A DNA stretch of 64,000 nt from Desulfatitalea sp. BRH_c12. Its GTDB lineage: Bacteria; Desulfobacterota; Desulfobacteria; Desulfobacterales; Desulfosarcinaceae. Every line of letters starts with the position of its first letter. Positions within the stretch are counted from its first letter, which is position 1. The position numbers were made by a program, and so were the translations under genes. The stretch covers positions 124,001-188,000 of the forward strand of contig LADR01000024.1 of the NCBI GenBank assembly GCA_000961655.1. Reading direction: 5' to 3'. The notes below the pieces were generated by a model. The model ran no database searches. It had not been told where the DNA came from and saw only the letters and a program-made list of their open reading frames with translations. Positions 35,003-42,826 of this stretch are shown here, piece by piece.

Positions 35003-35475
35003 GCTGGCTCCTTGCATTGACTGATGACGAATGCGCGCAAAGTATAATCAAGTGCTCCTAAATGTAAAGGCATTAATTGCAAAGATGACGTCATGAAGCG
35101 TGTTTAGCGTTTTCTATTCTTCGCGGTTCAGCAAACCGCGATTACCCCGTTCAGGCGCCAAACACCAGAACAGGGTAACCGCTTTTTGAAATTCAGCTCT
35201 TTTAAGACTTCTCACCCTATTGTTTCGAAAACGCTGCCGCTCACCACGGGTGCGGACCCGAGGGGAGACGCCCCGCGCGGCACTTAACCCCTTTTCACCT
35301 GTAGGGGCGAACCTTGTGTTCGCCCGCGTGCGACGCACAGCCTTCATCAAGGACCAATGGTCGTCATACACCCCGGGCGAACACAAGGTGCGCCCCTATC
35401 GAGTAGAACGATGTTCCATGTCTGAAATGCAGCCCAAACGCAATGCGGTTACCCCGTTCAGGCGCCGAAGCCTTC
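35003..35475. repeat. Repeat-rich intergenic region
   Basis: It contains a direct repeat GATTACCCCGTTCAGGCGCC (35139-35158; with one change near 35447-35467), an inverted pair of REP-like units of the GGGCGAAC/GTTCGCCC family (35303-35328 and 35372-35399), and an inverse copy of the GGTTACC motif (about 35174-35184). No coding potential seen. Confidence 0.55.
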
Positions 35476-35504
35476 TTGACAGTGTGGGGTGCATTCTCTA
35501 TAAA
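35476..35504 (+). promoter_or_regulatory. Sigma70-type promoter
   Basis: TTGACA (35476-35481), 17-bp spacer, TATAAA (35499-35504): perfect -35 and five of six at -10, about 87 bp before the start at 35591. It probably drives 35591-35899 and the DHH gene behind it. Confidence 0.7.
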
Positions 35505-35590
35505 GATCCGAAGCGTGGTTTTTTCTTCATTTGCCCGCGTTTTCTTTTCTTCGCTGTCAACCGGAACCAATGCGGGCAAGAAAGGCGATC

Positions 35591-35899
35591 ATGGACCAAA
35601 CAATAGACAAGAATGCATGGGTGTATGTGGTGGTGCAGAATCCCGGTGGCAACGAAACCATTGTGGGACAGCACGATGCCGAACACGATATACATTTTGT
35701 TCCTGTTTTCAGGGATCGTGACAGCGCTTTGCTGGGCGTCACAAAACTGGTCAAGGAGCCTGGCCAGACCTTCGAAATACAGGCGATCATCTATGACGAT
35801 CTCTTGCGTTACACCGCCGAGGGCGGTTTTTTGATCTTCATGCTGGATGGCCATGGGAACATAGCGTTTAAACTGCGCCCGGATGGTCAGCCGCTTTAA
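35591..35899 (+). CDS. Hypothetical protein, 102 aa
   Basis: 102 residues: 'MDQTIDKNAWVYVVVQNPGGNETIVGQHDAEHDIHFVPVFRDRDSALLGVTKLVKEPGQTFEIQAIIYDDLLRYTAEGGFLIFMLDGHGNIAFKLRPDGQPL'. The alternating beta pattern with 'HFVPVFRDRDSAL' recalls SseB/DUF-type small domains that mix in a 'FIPVF.s.ea' strand, but similarity is too weak to name. ATG 35591 has AAAGGCG upstream. It is followed 33 bp later by the DHH phosphoesterase gene, likely one transcript. Confidence 0.65.
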   Translation: MDQTIDKNAWVYVVVQNPGGNETIVGQHDAEHDIHFVPVFRDRDSALLGVTKLVKEPGQTFEIQAIIYDDLLRYTAEGGFLIFMLDGHGNIAFKLRPDGQPL

Positions 35900-35932
35900 T
35901 CGATACTAGCGTTTCGGTATTGTTAACCCGCT

Positions 35933-36814
35933 ATGACACGCATTATTACCCGGCCCGATTTCGATGGCGTTGTATGCGCGGTGCTGCTCAAGGAGGTATT
36001 GGGCGAAACCACTCCGGTGGTTTGGAGCCAGCCTAACGTGATGCAGCGCGGCGCAGTGCCGCTGCGCGCCAAGGACGTGGTCGCCAATCTCCCTCTTGCA
36101 GGAGATGTCGCCCTGTGGTTCGACCATCACGTCTCCAATGCGACCGACAGGTCTTTTAAGGGCCTTTACCGCATCGCGCCATCGGCGGCGCGGCTGATCT
36201 ATGAGTATTTTCATGATACCTTGAAGTCGCGTTTCGAAGAATTGGTCCGGCAGGCGGATAAAATCGATGATGCGCAGCTCAGCATCGATGAGATACTGTA
36301 TCCTGAACGGTATCCCTATGTTTTGCTCTCGATGAGCATTTCCACCCGTAAAAAGTCCGATGAGGCCTACTGCGATCATCTCGTCCACCTGTTGCGTACG
36401 CGTTCCATCGAACAGCTGCTTGTCGATCCGACTGTGCGGCAACGGTGTGATGAAACGGTAACCGTCAACAAGGCCTATGAAAACGAACTCTTGCAGTACA
36501 CAACCTTGCATGGGCATGTGTCTATCACTGATTTCCGTGCCTTGTCACCCGTGCCCGACGGCAATCGCTTTCTGGTATATTCTCTATTCCCGGAAGCCAA
36601 CGTGAACGTCAAGCTGTATCATGAAGGCGCGTATACCGTGATCAAGCTGGGGCACAGCATTCTAAACCGAACCTGTCAGGTGAACGTGGGCAAACTGCTC
36701 TCCCGCTACGGCGGTGGCGGTCATCGCGGCGCCGGTGCCTGCCGGTTTGAGAGGGAACATGCCGACGCCCCTATTGCCGAAATCCTCGCCACGCTGACCC
36801 GAAATCAGGCCTGA
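35933..36814 (+). CDS. DHH-family phosphoesterase (exopolyphosphatase/NrnA-like)
   Basis: 293 residues. DHH motifs: 'ITRPDFDGVVCAVLL' (motif I, DxD-like), 'ALWFDHHVSN' (DHH), 'VRQADKIDDAQ' (Asp). The C-terminal DHHA1 substrate-binding motif is 'GGGGHRGAGACRF'. Mn-dependent enzymes of this fold hydrolyse nanoRNA, pAp, cyclic dinucleotide products or polyphosphate; the substrate is not decided by sequence alone. Length is a little under the ~310-320 of NrnA. The ATG at 35933 lacks a clear ribosome-binding site. Confidence 0.85.
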   Translation: MTRIITRPDFDGVVCAVLLKEVLGETTPVVWSQPNVMQRGAVPLRAKDVVANLPLAGDVALWFDHHVSNATDRSFKGLYRIAPSAARLIYEYFHDTLKSRFEELVRQADKIDDAQLSIDEILYPERYPYVLLSMSISTRKKSDEAYCDHLVHLLRTRSIEQLLVDPTVRQRCDETVTVNKAYENELLQYTTLHGHVSITDFRALSPVPDGNRFLVYSLFPEANVNVKLYHEGAYTVIKLGHSILNRTCQVNVGKLLSRYGGGGHRGAGACRFEREHADAPIAEILATLTRNQA

Positions 36815-37016
36815 TCCGGCTTTGCCTCGGTGCGCCATTGCCATCCTACCGATCGGGTGTTTCCCGTATTGCAAAAATTGAATTCATGCTGATGGTTCCA
36901 CAACAAGGGTCAAATATCTGCATGGTCGGTACTGCTGGTGGTATTGCTGCTGTCGCCATTGGCGGGATAATCGAGACAAGCGCGCCCATGCCAGGCGTGA
37001 GAGAGGGGGAGATTCA

Positions 37017-37295
37017 ATGGCACACCGATTACATATCTCCAAGCAGGAAAATGCAACTCAGACGTGGGACCCGGACCGGCAGTTGCGCAATGCTGTTGCG
37101 GAAAGGGATCGTTTCCTCGAGCGATGTCCTCAATACCGCGGTCTTCAACAAGAGATCGACGATCTGTTGGAAAAAGCCGGGTCTGCCGACAACCGCATGG
37201 CTGTACTGGCGTTGCTCATGGAATCCAAGCTGATCGAACTGCATGGCCAATTACAGCGTCTCAACCGAATCCTGCTGTCCGCCCAAGACCGTTAG
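37017..37295 (+). CDS. Hypothetical helical protein, 92 aa
   Basis: 92 residues, nearly all helical: 'RQLRNAVAERDRFLERCPQYRGLQQEIDDLLEKAGSADNRMAVLALLMESKLIELHGQLQRLNRILLSAQDR'. Soluble. AGAGGGGGAG precedes ATG 37017. Similar short helical proteins are common hypothetical genes in Desulfobacterota; I do not recognise a function. Its last 4 bp overlap the convergent PAS-LuxR gene. Confidence 0.65.
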   Translation: MAHRLHISKQENATQTWDPDRQLRNAVAERDRFLERCPQYRGLQQEIDDLLEKAGSADNRMAVLALLMESKLIELHGQLQRLNRILLSAQDR

Positions 37296-38290
37296 CTGAT
37301 GGACAAAAGAAAAGTGCGCAGATTCACCTTCTTATTTTGAAGGCGCAGTTTGCTGCGAATGCTCTGCCGGTAAGCTTCCACCGTACGGATGGATAATTTC
37401 AGCAAATCGGCGATCTCACGGTTTTTCTTGCCTTGGCGGATAAAACTGGCCACTTTCAGCTCCGCGGTCGAGAGGCCGTAAAACTGCATCGAAAGATGGC
37501 GTGAAAAGCCGCAAGTAATGTCCCCCATGTTGGATTCCACAATATCCAGATAGGTTTGGACGGATGCGTCAGCGCTTTCTTTCTTGATCTTGTTCAAATA
37601 GGGCATCACCAGTTTTTTGACATTGTACATCACCCGTTCTTCCAAGGCGCGTTTATCGGTTTCGCGGCGTTTGAGCAGCACTTTCAAGGCTGTGTTGACT
37701 TCCTGAAGGTTGACCTTTTCCGTCATCAATTCGGTTTCACGAACCAGCAACCGCTTTTCGGTCGCCCGGCGTTCATCGATCTCTTTTTGCAGTTCCATGT
37801 TGGCTTGCAGCAGTTCCGAGGTGCGGATGCGCACCTGTTCCTCCAGCGCTTCCTGGACTTTGATCAACGTTGTCTGGTCTTGAACTCTTTCGGTGATGTC
37901 GCGGCAAACGCCCTCCTGCCGAATGAATCGCCCCTTTGCATCAAAACGGTTGGTACAGTTGGCTTCGAACCAGCGAACGTCGCCTGATGTGGCGCGTATA
38001 CGGAACTGCTGGGTTCGGGTGCGATCTTTTTGCGCGGCGATCACTTCAAGGTAGGCACGCACCACCCGGTCGCGATCCAGAGGATGGATAAATTCAGCGA
38101 AATAGCGGCCGATCAACGCTTCTTGTGTATAGCCGTAAGCGGCCACCGCTAGATTGACGGTCGCAAGGGTTCCGCTACCGTCCAGTGAATACACCACATC
38201 GGGAATGTTCTCGACCAGCGACCGATACTGCAATTCACCTTGGCCTTCACCCTCGTGGTCGGAATTCCCGTTGAACACGGACCGTTGCAT
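37292..38290 (-). CDS. PAS domain - coiled coil - LuxR-type HTH regulator
   Basis: 332 residues. PAS fold about 18-140 ('YRSLVENIPDVVYSLDGSGTLATVNLAVAAYGYTQEALIG ... GVCRDITERVQDQ', with PAC end). A long coiled coil about 140-215 ('LEEQVRIRTSELLQANMELQKEIDERRATEKRLL'). C-terminal LuxR/GerE HTH 'FYGLSTAELKVASFIRQGKKNREIADLLKLSIRTVEAYRQSIRSKLRL' at about 265-320. Cytosolic one-component or kinase-free sensor-regulator; signal and targets unknown. This PAS-LuxR form is plentiful in sulfate reducers. Stands alone, divergent from ychF. Confidence 0.85.
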   Translation of the reverse strand: MQRSVFNGNSDHEGEGQGELQYRSLVENIPDVVYSLDGSGTLATVNLAVAAYGYTQEALIGRYFAEFIHPLDRDRVVRAYLEVIAAQKDRTRTQQFRIRATSGDVRWFEANCTNRFDAKGRFIRQEGVCRDITERVQDQTTLIKVQEALEEQVRIRTSELLQANMELQKEIDERRATEKRLLVRETELMTEKVNLQEVNTALKVLLKRRETDKRALEERVMYNVKKLVMPYLNKIKKESADASVQTYLDIVESNMGDITCGFSRHLSMQFYGLSTAELKVASFIRQGKKNREIADLLKLSIRTVEAYRQSIRSKLRLQNKKVNLRTFLLSIS

Positions 38291-38503
38291 GCAGTGCCTC
38301 CAGTGCAGAGATCGCCTTCATCGCAATGATAGCTTTCCGCCAACGCCGCCGCTTGTCATGCAAACGGCTAACCGCCTTGTCGCCCCGTACCGAAAATAGT
38401 ACCCCTTGTCAAAAGGAAAAAATTCATTAGCTGTTGCCTTGACGGACGATCAGGGGTAGTAAAGCCTCTTTATGCAGAAAAAAGCGAAAGCGAGTACGAT
38501 CTC

Positions 38504-39538
38504 ATGAAGCTTGGTTTGATTGGACTGCCGGGCGCCGGCAAAACCACGTTGTTCGAAGCGTTGACCAAATCACAACTGGATGCGTCCCAACGCAGGGAGG
38601 TTCGTATCGGCACCGTACGGGTGCCCGACGAACGGGTCGATCGTTTGGCGGCCATGTATCAGCCGCGCAAAACCATCTATGCCCAAGTCGAGTATCTGCT
38701 GCCCGCGCCGGCCGAGCATGTCAAGGAGTCGGGCCGGGAGCAGAGCATCTGGACTCAGGTGCGCGATTGCGACGCCCTGCTTCACGTGGTGCGCAACTTC
38801 AGTGGATACGGCGGGGAGCCGGCGACCCCCAAAGCGGCTTTCCAGGCGCTCGATCAGGAGTTGATCATATCGGATCTCATGGTTGCGGAAAAGCGGCTGG
38901 AACGCCTTGAACTGGACCAACGGCGGGGGAAAAAGCCGGACCCCGAGGAGGTCGCGCTGGTGCGCCAATGCGCCGAGCACCTCAATCACGAGATTCCACT
39001 GCGTCGTTTCCCGCAATTGACGGCTGCCAAACAGCTGCGCGGCTACGCCTTCTTGTCGGCCAAGCCCTGTCTGGTGCTGTTCAACAACAGCGATGAGGAT
39101 GCCGATTTGCCCGCTGCCTCTGATTGGGTGAGCCAGGAGACCTGCCTTCCGATTCGCGGCAAACTGGAACAGGAGCTGGGCCAGATGAACCCCGATGAAG
39201 CCGGTGAATTCATGGCTGAGTTCGATATCCGCGACTTGGCCATGGATCGCGTGATCCATGGGTCCTATGCGCTGCTTGGGTTGATCTCTTTCTTTACCGT
39301 CGGCGAAGATGAGGTACGGGCCTGGACGATTGCCCGGCAAACGGCGGCCGTGGATGCGGCCGAGGTGATCCATTCGGACATCAAAAAAGGTTTCATTCGC
39401 GCTGAAGTTTTGGCCTACGACGATCTGATGGCCGCCGGCAGCTACGCTGAGGCCCGCAAGCAGGGCACCGTACGCTTGGAAGGGAAAACCTACGAAGTCA
39501 AGGATGGCGACATTATCAACTTCCGGTTCAATGTATGA
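38504..39538 (+). CDS. ychF: YchF/Obg-family ATPase (TGS domain at C-terminus)
   Basis: 344 residues. P-loop 'LIGLPGAGKTTLFEALTK' at the N-terminus, then 'IGTVRVPDERVDRLAAMYQPRKTIYAQVEYL' (switch region typical of YchF), a helical middle domain and a C-terminal TGS domain ('AEVIHSDIKKGFIRAEVLAYDDLMAAGSYAEARKQGTVRLEGKTYEVKDGDIINFRF'). The usual NMxE specificity motif appears as 'LVLFNNSDED'. It is about 20 residues shorter than housekeeping YchF (~363), so it may be the divergent paralogue common in Desulfobacterota. Binds ribosomes and hydrolyses ATP in characterised members. Confidence 0.82.
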   Translation: MKLGLIGLPGAGKTTLFEALTKSQLDASQRREVRIGTVRVPDERVDRLAAMYQPRKTIYAQVEYLLPAPAEHVKESGREQSIWTQVRDCDALLHVVRNFSGYGGEPATPKAAFQALDQELIISDLMVAEKRLERLELDQRRGKKPDPEEVALVRQCAEHLNHEIPLRRFPQLTAAKQLRGYAFLSAKPCLVLFNNSDEDADLPAASDWVSQETCLPIRGKLEQELGQMNPDEAGEFMAEFDIRDLAMDRVIHGSYALLGLISFFTVGEDEVRAWTIARQTAAVDAAEVIHSDIKKGFIRAEVLAYDDLMAAGSYAEARKQGTVRLEGKTYEVKDGDIINFRFNV

Positions 39539-39608
39539 TAGTCGCAGGGGCCCCGGTCCATCCCGACGTGGTTCGGAGCCTGATTTCCGGAAGGATAAGT
39601 TCACTATC

Positions 39609-40649
39609 ATGAGTGATGACTGGCGCAAGCTGCTGTCCCGAAGCATTCTGCACCCGGGCGATTTGCCGACGACCCTGATCTCGGATGCCGACCGCCTGGC
39701 AGGGGTGATCGGTGCCTTTCCCATGAAGGTCAATCCCTATGTCCTCTCTGTGATCCAGGGGGCCGGAGATCCTATTGCCCGGCAGGTGCTCCCGCATCCG
39801 GATGAACTTGCCGACGCCGACCGGTCGTTGGATCCCCTTGCCGAAGAGTGCCAATCGCCCGCGCCGCAAGTCATTCATCGTTATCCCCATCGCGTGGTGC
39901 TGCTGGTTTCCGATCAGTGCGCGGTGCATTGTCGTTTTTGCATGCGCAAGCGCCGGGTGGCCGGTGGCGGCCAGGTATCGTCGGAAGCTGTTCACCAAGG
40001 TCTGCAGTATATCCGCGAGCGGTCGGACATCAACGAAGTGATTCTGTCTGGCGGCGATCCCCTGATGCTGGGCGACCGCAGCCTGATTGCGATTTTGAAA
40101 GCCGTGCGCGCGATCGCACACATTCGGGTGTTGCGGATTCACACGCGCATGCCCAGCGTTCTGCCGCAACGCGTGACCCCGTCGTTGGCCGGCCAACTGG
40201 CCGCGTTCCAACCATTATACATCAATATCCATTTCAACCACCCGGCCGAACTGACGCCCGCGGCGATCTCGGCCTGCCGGCGACTGGCCGATGCGGGCAT
40301 TGCACTGGGCAGCCAGACGGTGCTGCTCAAGGGTATCAACGACACTCCCGAGGTACTGCACCGGTTGTTGGACACTTTGCTTGCCAATCGGGTCCGGCCC
40401 TACTACATCCATCAGGTCGATCCGGTGCCGGGAACATCCCATTTCAGAGTGCCGTTGAACGAAGGCTTGCGGATCATGAATGCGCTGCGCGGGAAACTCT
40501 CCGGCTTGGCGATGCCCCATTTTATGGTCGATCTGCCCGGCGGCGGGGGTAAAACGGCCTTGTTGCCGGAGTGTGTGGAGGAAAGAGGCCACCCGCAGTG
40601 GCGCATCCGCAATTGGCAAGGCGAGCTGTTCAAGTATCCGTGTCACTGA
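39609..40649 (+). CDS. Lysine 2,3-aminomutase-like radical SAM/PLP enzyme (EpmB-sized)
   Basis: 346 residues from ATG 39609 (AAGGATAAG upstream). Radical SAM cluster Cys104, Cys108, Cys111 in 'SDQCAVHCRFCMRKRRV', and PLP-lysine motif 'PGGGGKTALLPE' near residue 315. The pattern 'HIRVLRIHTRMPSVLPQRVTPSLAGQL' and 'HQVDPVPGTSHFRVPL' is the KamA family. It lacks the longer C-terminus of catabolic KamA (~415 residues) and matches EpmB, which makes beta-lysine for elongation factor P, but no efp or epmA adjoins. Either EF-P modification or an osmolyte (beta-lysine) role is possible. Confidence 0.85.
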   Translation: MSDDWRKLLSRSILHPGDLPTTLISDADRLAGVIGAFPMKVNPYVLSVIQGAGDPIARQVLPHPDELADADRSLDPLAEECQSPAPQVIHRYPHRVVLLVSDQCAVHCRFCMRKRRVAGGGQVSSEAVHQGLQYIRERSDINEVILSGGDPLMLGDRSLIAILKAVRAIAHIRVLRIHTRMPSVLPQRVTPSLAGQLAAFQPLYINIHFNHPAELTPAAISACRRLADAGIALGSQTVLLKGINDTPEVLHRLLDTLLANRVRPYYIHQVDPVPGTSHFRVPLNEGLRIMNALRGKLSGLAMPHFMVDLPGGGGKTALLPECVEERGHPQWRIRNWQGELFKYPCH

Positions 40650-40703
40650 ACCGCACCGTGTGCCGATGCTATAATCGCACGAGGATTCTACTTCGCTGTA
40701 ACT

Positions 40704-40728
40704 GAAAAGGGCGGCACGCGGCCGCCCT
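40704..40728 (+). terminator. Hairpin after the aminomutase gene
   Basis: AAGGGCGGC pairs with GCCGCCCTT around ACGCG, 55 bp past the stop at 40649. The stem is strong but only CAACGG follows, so it is a stem-loop with imperfect terminator character. Confidence 0.55.
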
Positions 40729-40751
40729 TCAACGGATCGGAAAAAAAATTC

Positions 40752-40883
40752 TCGTTATCCACTTCGGTCAAGTGAGATACGGGGGTGGGGTGACGTAGGA
40801 AAAACCCCGGTGATCCGGGTGGGTGGTCCGTGCCAATCCCGAATAGACTTCGCCAATAGTCACTGGAGCGAACCGGATAACCA
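40752..40883. repeat. Short MITE-like element, 132 bp
   Basis: Same ends as the element at 12628-13071: left CGTTATCCACTTCGGTC, right ending GAACCGGATAACCA, with the GGTGATCCGGGTGGGTGGTCC core and the CGCCAATAGTCACTGG block just inside the right end. It looks like an internally deleted form lacking the REP-like centre. It sits between the aminomutase terminator and the HU stop codon. Confidence 0.65.
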
Positions 40884-40898
40884 AAAAAGAAATAAACA

Positions 40899-41168
40899 CT
40901 AAACGACAGACGCTTTCAGGGCTTTGCCGGCCGTAAATTGGGGCACTTTGCGGGCTTTGATCTTGATTGCTTCGCCGGTGCGCGGGTTGCGGCCAGTGCG
41001 TGCCTTGCGCTTGGAAACCTTGAAGGTACCGAACCCCGTCAGGGTGATTTTGTCCCCCTTCTTTAATCCTTGGGTTACGGTCGCCAGGAGGCTGTCCAGA
41101 GCGGCCTCGGCCTCTTTCTTGCTGTTCATGTTTTTGGCCATTTCACTGATCAATTCACTTTTGTTCAT
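40899..41168 (-). CDS. HU-family DNA-binding protein
   Basis: 89 residues, the standard HU length: 'MNKSELISEMAKNMNSKKEAEAALDSLLATVTQGLKKGDKITLTGFGTFKVSKRKARTGRNPRTGEAIKIKARKVPQFTAGKALKASV'. The beta-arm signature 'GFGTFKVSKRKARTGRNPRTGE' and the DNA-kinking Pro in 'GRNPRTG' are intact. It compacts and bends DNA. ATG 41168 with AAAGGAGA upstream is chosen; seven more codons are open upstream. The gene lies 152 bp downstream of dksA on the same strand. Confidence 0.95.
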   Translation of the reverse strand: MNKSELISEMAKNMNSKKEAEAALDSLLATVTQGLKKGDKITLTGFGTFKVSKRKARTGRNPRTGEAIKIKARKVPQFTAGKALKASVV

Positions 41169-41312
41169 TCTTTTTCCGTCTCCTTTCACCTTTTTTGAGG
41201 CAACGTGCTCCCGGCGCGTGTGGAAAACGACGACAGCCGTTTTGCCGGGAATTTACAGAATACGACGAAGATGCATCGATATGCGTCGCATTTTTTTTCG
41301 AAAGTCTTCTAA

Positions 41313-41331
41313 CCGGGGCGTTATGCCCCGG
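41313..41331 (-). terminator. Hairpin overlapping the dksA stop codon
   Basis: CCGGGGC pairs with GCCCCGG around GTTAT. On the minus strand the dksA stop (TAA) lies in the loop. No T run follows directly. It may attenuate readthrough from dksA into the HU gene. Confidence 0.4.
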
Positions 41332-41692
41332 ACACCTTTTCAAATGCTTCCATCTGGGTTTTGCATTGGATACAGTAGGCGGTCACCGGCCGTGCTTTAA
41401 GCCGGGCCAAGGAAATCTCATCGCCGCAGGATTCGCAGATGCCAAACGACCCGTCTTCGATCTTGGCCAGAGCGGTCGTGATTTTTCGGATTAAATGGCT
41501 TTCCCTGTCCCGAATGCGCAAGGTGTAGTTGCGATCACTTTCCAGGGCGGCCTGATCCAGCGGGTCGGCAGCCCATTCGCCGCTTTGGACCAGCGTGCTG
41601 ACCGTTTTTTCCGCCATGGTAAGCAACTCATTGAGCTGCTCAGTCAATTGATTTTTGAAATAAACGATATCTTGGGGGTGTATAGCTTCCAT
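41321..41692 (-). CDS. dksA: DksA/TraR-family RNA polymerase-binding transcription factor
   Basis: 123 residues from ATG 41692. Two-helix coiled coil with the secondary-channel tip motif D43-xx-D46-x-A48 (DPLDQA), and a four-Cys zinc finger C86/C89 (CESC) and C107/C110 (CIQC). DksA works with ppGpp to reset transcription during starvation. A longer frame (to 41752) adds a basic, low-complexity N-terminus; the shorter start fits the family. Confidence 0.9.
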   Translation of the reverse strand: MEAIHPQDIVYFKNQLTEQLNELLTMAEKTVSTLVQSGEWAADPLDQAALESDRNYTLRIRDRESHLIRKITTALAKIEDGSFGICESCGDEISLARLKARPVTAYCIQCKTQMEAFEKVSGA

Positions 41693-41853
41693 GGTTTTTC
41701 GCTGCCTTGGCTGATCTTTATGTTTGTTCCGTTCGTGTTGCAGATCGTGCAACCGAAATGAACGGGCACCTGCCCCAGGCCCTTTAGGGTGGGCCCCCCT
41801 TTGGTGACGAGCAGCCTTATCACATCGTCGGGTTGCTAAGCAACGGCGGACAG

Positions 41854-42108
41854 CTAGAGATTTTCGATGATGTTGTATTTTTTTATGGTGATCATCCGTG
41901 TCGCTTTTTTATCCCGTTTGACCTTACCGCTGGCTTCGATGCATTTCTGAACCAAATCAATGAAAGCAGCGCCATTTTCGATCCAATACTCCTCATCGTC
42001 GGTCGCACTCAAGGCCACTGCGGTGACTTGGTCCTCTTCATCCCATTGCACCGGCATGACGATGCCGACCAGGGTTTCATGGTCATTCCTACTTTTTTTC
42101 TTAGGCAT
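41854..42108 (-). CDS. Hypothetical protein, 84 aa
   Basis: 84 residues: 'MPKKKSRNDHETLVGIVMPVQWDEEDQVTAVALSATDDEEYWIENGAAFIDLVQKCIEASGKVKRDKKATRMITIKKYNIIENL'. A basic N-terminus, then a small alpha/beta domain with 'VTAVALSATDDEEYWIEN'. GGGAGCTG precedes the ATG. No known motif; reads like a conserved small protein of Desulfobacterota. Confidence 0.65.
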   Translation of the reverse strand: MPKKKSRNDHETLVGIVMPVQWDEEDQVTAVALSATDDEEYWIENGAAFIDLVQKCIEASGKVKRDKKATRMITIKKYNIIENL

Positions 42109-42219
42109 ATGTCAGCTCCCTCAATGCCTACCGCCGATAGCCGATTTCGCATGAACGCTTTGCGTCGCTGTGTGCACGTTCAGGTAGCGGTGCGACAGGC
42201 GAGTGAAAGAGGCCATCAG

Positions 42220-42507
42220 CTATTTGGCGAGGATTGTATACGAAATAACAGTGATGATTTTCATATCGTCACGTTCTTCGACCGTTCCGGAGATCTTCAC
42301 CTGGGTGTTCATATGGTTTTCAGCCATGTCGTTGCCTGCTGCTGTATCCGCGATTTCATAGATCTGGCCTGCCGTGACGAGTTGATAATTGTCGTTTACT
42401 TCGCCGACGATGTCGTAGTTGGTTGCCAGCGACGGTGTTCTTAGTGCGACCCCCACGGTCATCGTCAGAGCGGCCAGGATCCAGCGCAGTTTGATCGCGT
42501 TTTTCAT
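42220..42507 (-). CDS. Small exported hypothetical protein, 95 aa
   Basis: 95 residues. Signal peptide 'MKNAIKLRWILAALTMTVGVALRTPSLA', then a beta-rich mature part 'TNYDIVGEVNDNYQLVTAGQIYEIADTAAGNDMAENHMNTQVKISGTVEERDDMKIITVISYTI'. The 'GEV..NYQLV...G..YEI...AAG..L...' pattern resembles small periplasmic OB-fold-like proteins (DUF5818/BOF-like), which is only a fold guess. AAAAGAGC precedes ATG 42507. Confidence 0.65.
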   Translation of the reverse strand: MKNAIKLRWILAALTMTVGVALRTPSLATNYDIVGEVNDNYQLVTAGQIYEIADTAAGNDMAENHMNTQVKISGTVEERDDMKIITVISYTILAK

Positions 42508-42826
42508 TTTGCTCTTTTCATAGAAGCGGTTTTCAAACCAATCGGTATCCTGTCGATAGCAATCGATAGCAACAGGCATGCCAGCAGCATTCGGTGGAAA
42601 ACATCAGCAATTTGCGGGATTGCAGATGAATACGCGGACTGACGGAGCCTCATTGTGAGGCTGAAAGCCTCCCGGTATGTGGTCCCGTGCTTGTAATTCA
42701 TTGGTAGTATTAAGAAATTGGATAGGAAGCCAAGATTCCGGTTTGATGATGATAGGAAATGTGAGTTCCGAAGGTATTGCTACCTGATCACCCCATTGCG
42801 CTGGCATTCAGCCATCAGCGTTTTTT
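42508..42826. other. 319-bp intergenic region with a hairpin
   Basis: Between two minus-strand genes. A 7-bp perfect stem AGCCTCA/TGAGGCT with TTG loop lies at 42646-42662. Both strands have open frames of about 65 codons, but the translations do not look like proteins. It could hold a small RNA or an old insertion; no assignment. Confidence 0.35.

Noticed and set aside
38570-39733. 387-codon minus-strand frame opposite ychF
   Set aside because: Covers a clear YchF gene on the other strand and has no domain of its own.
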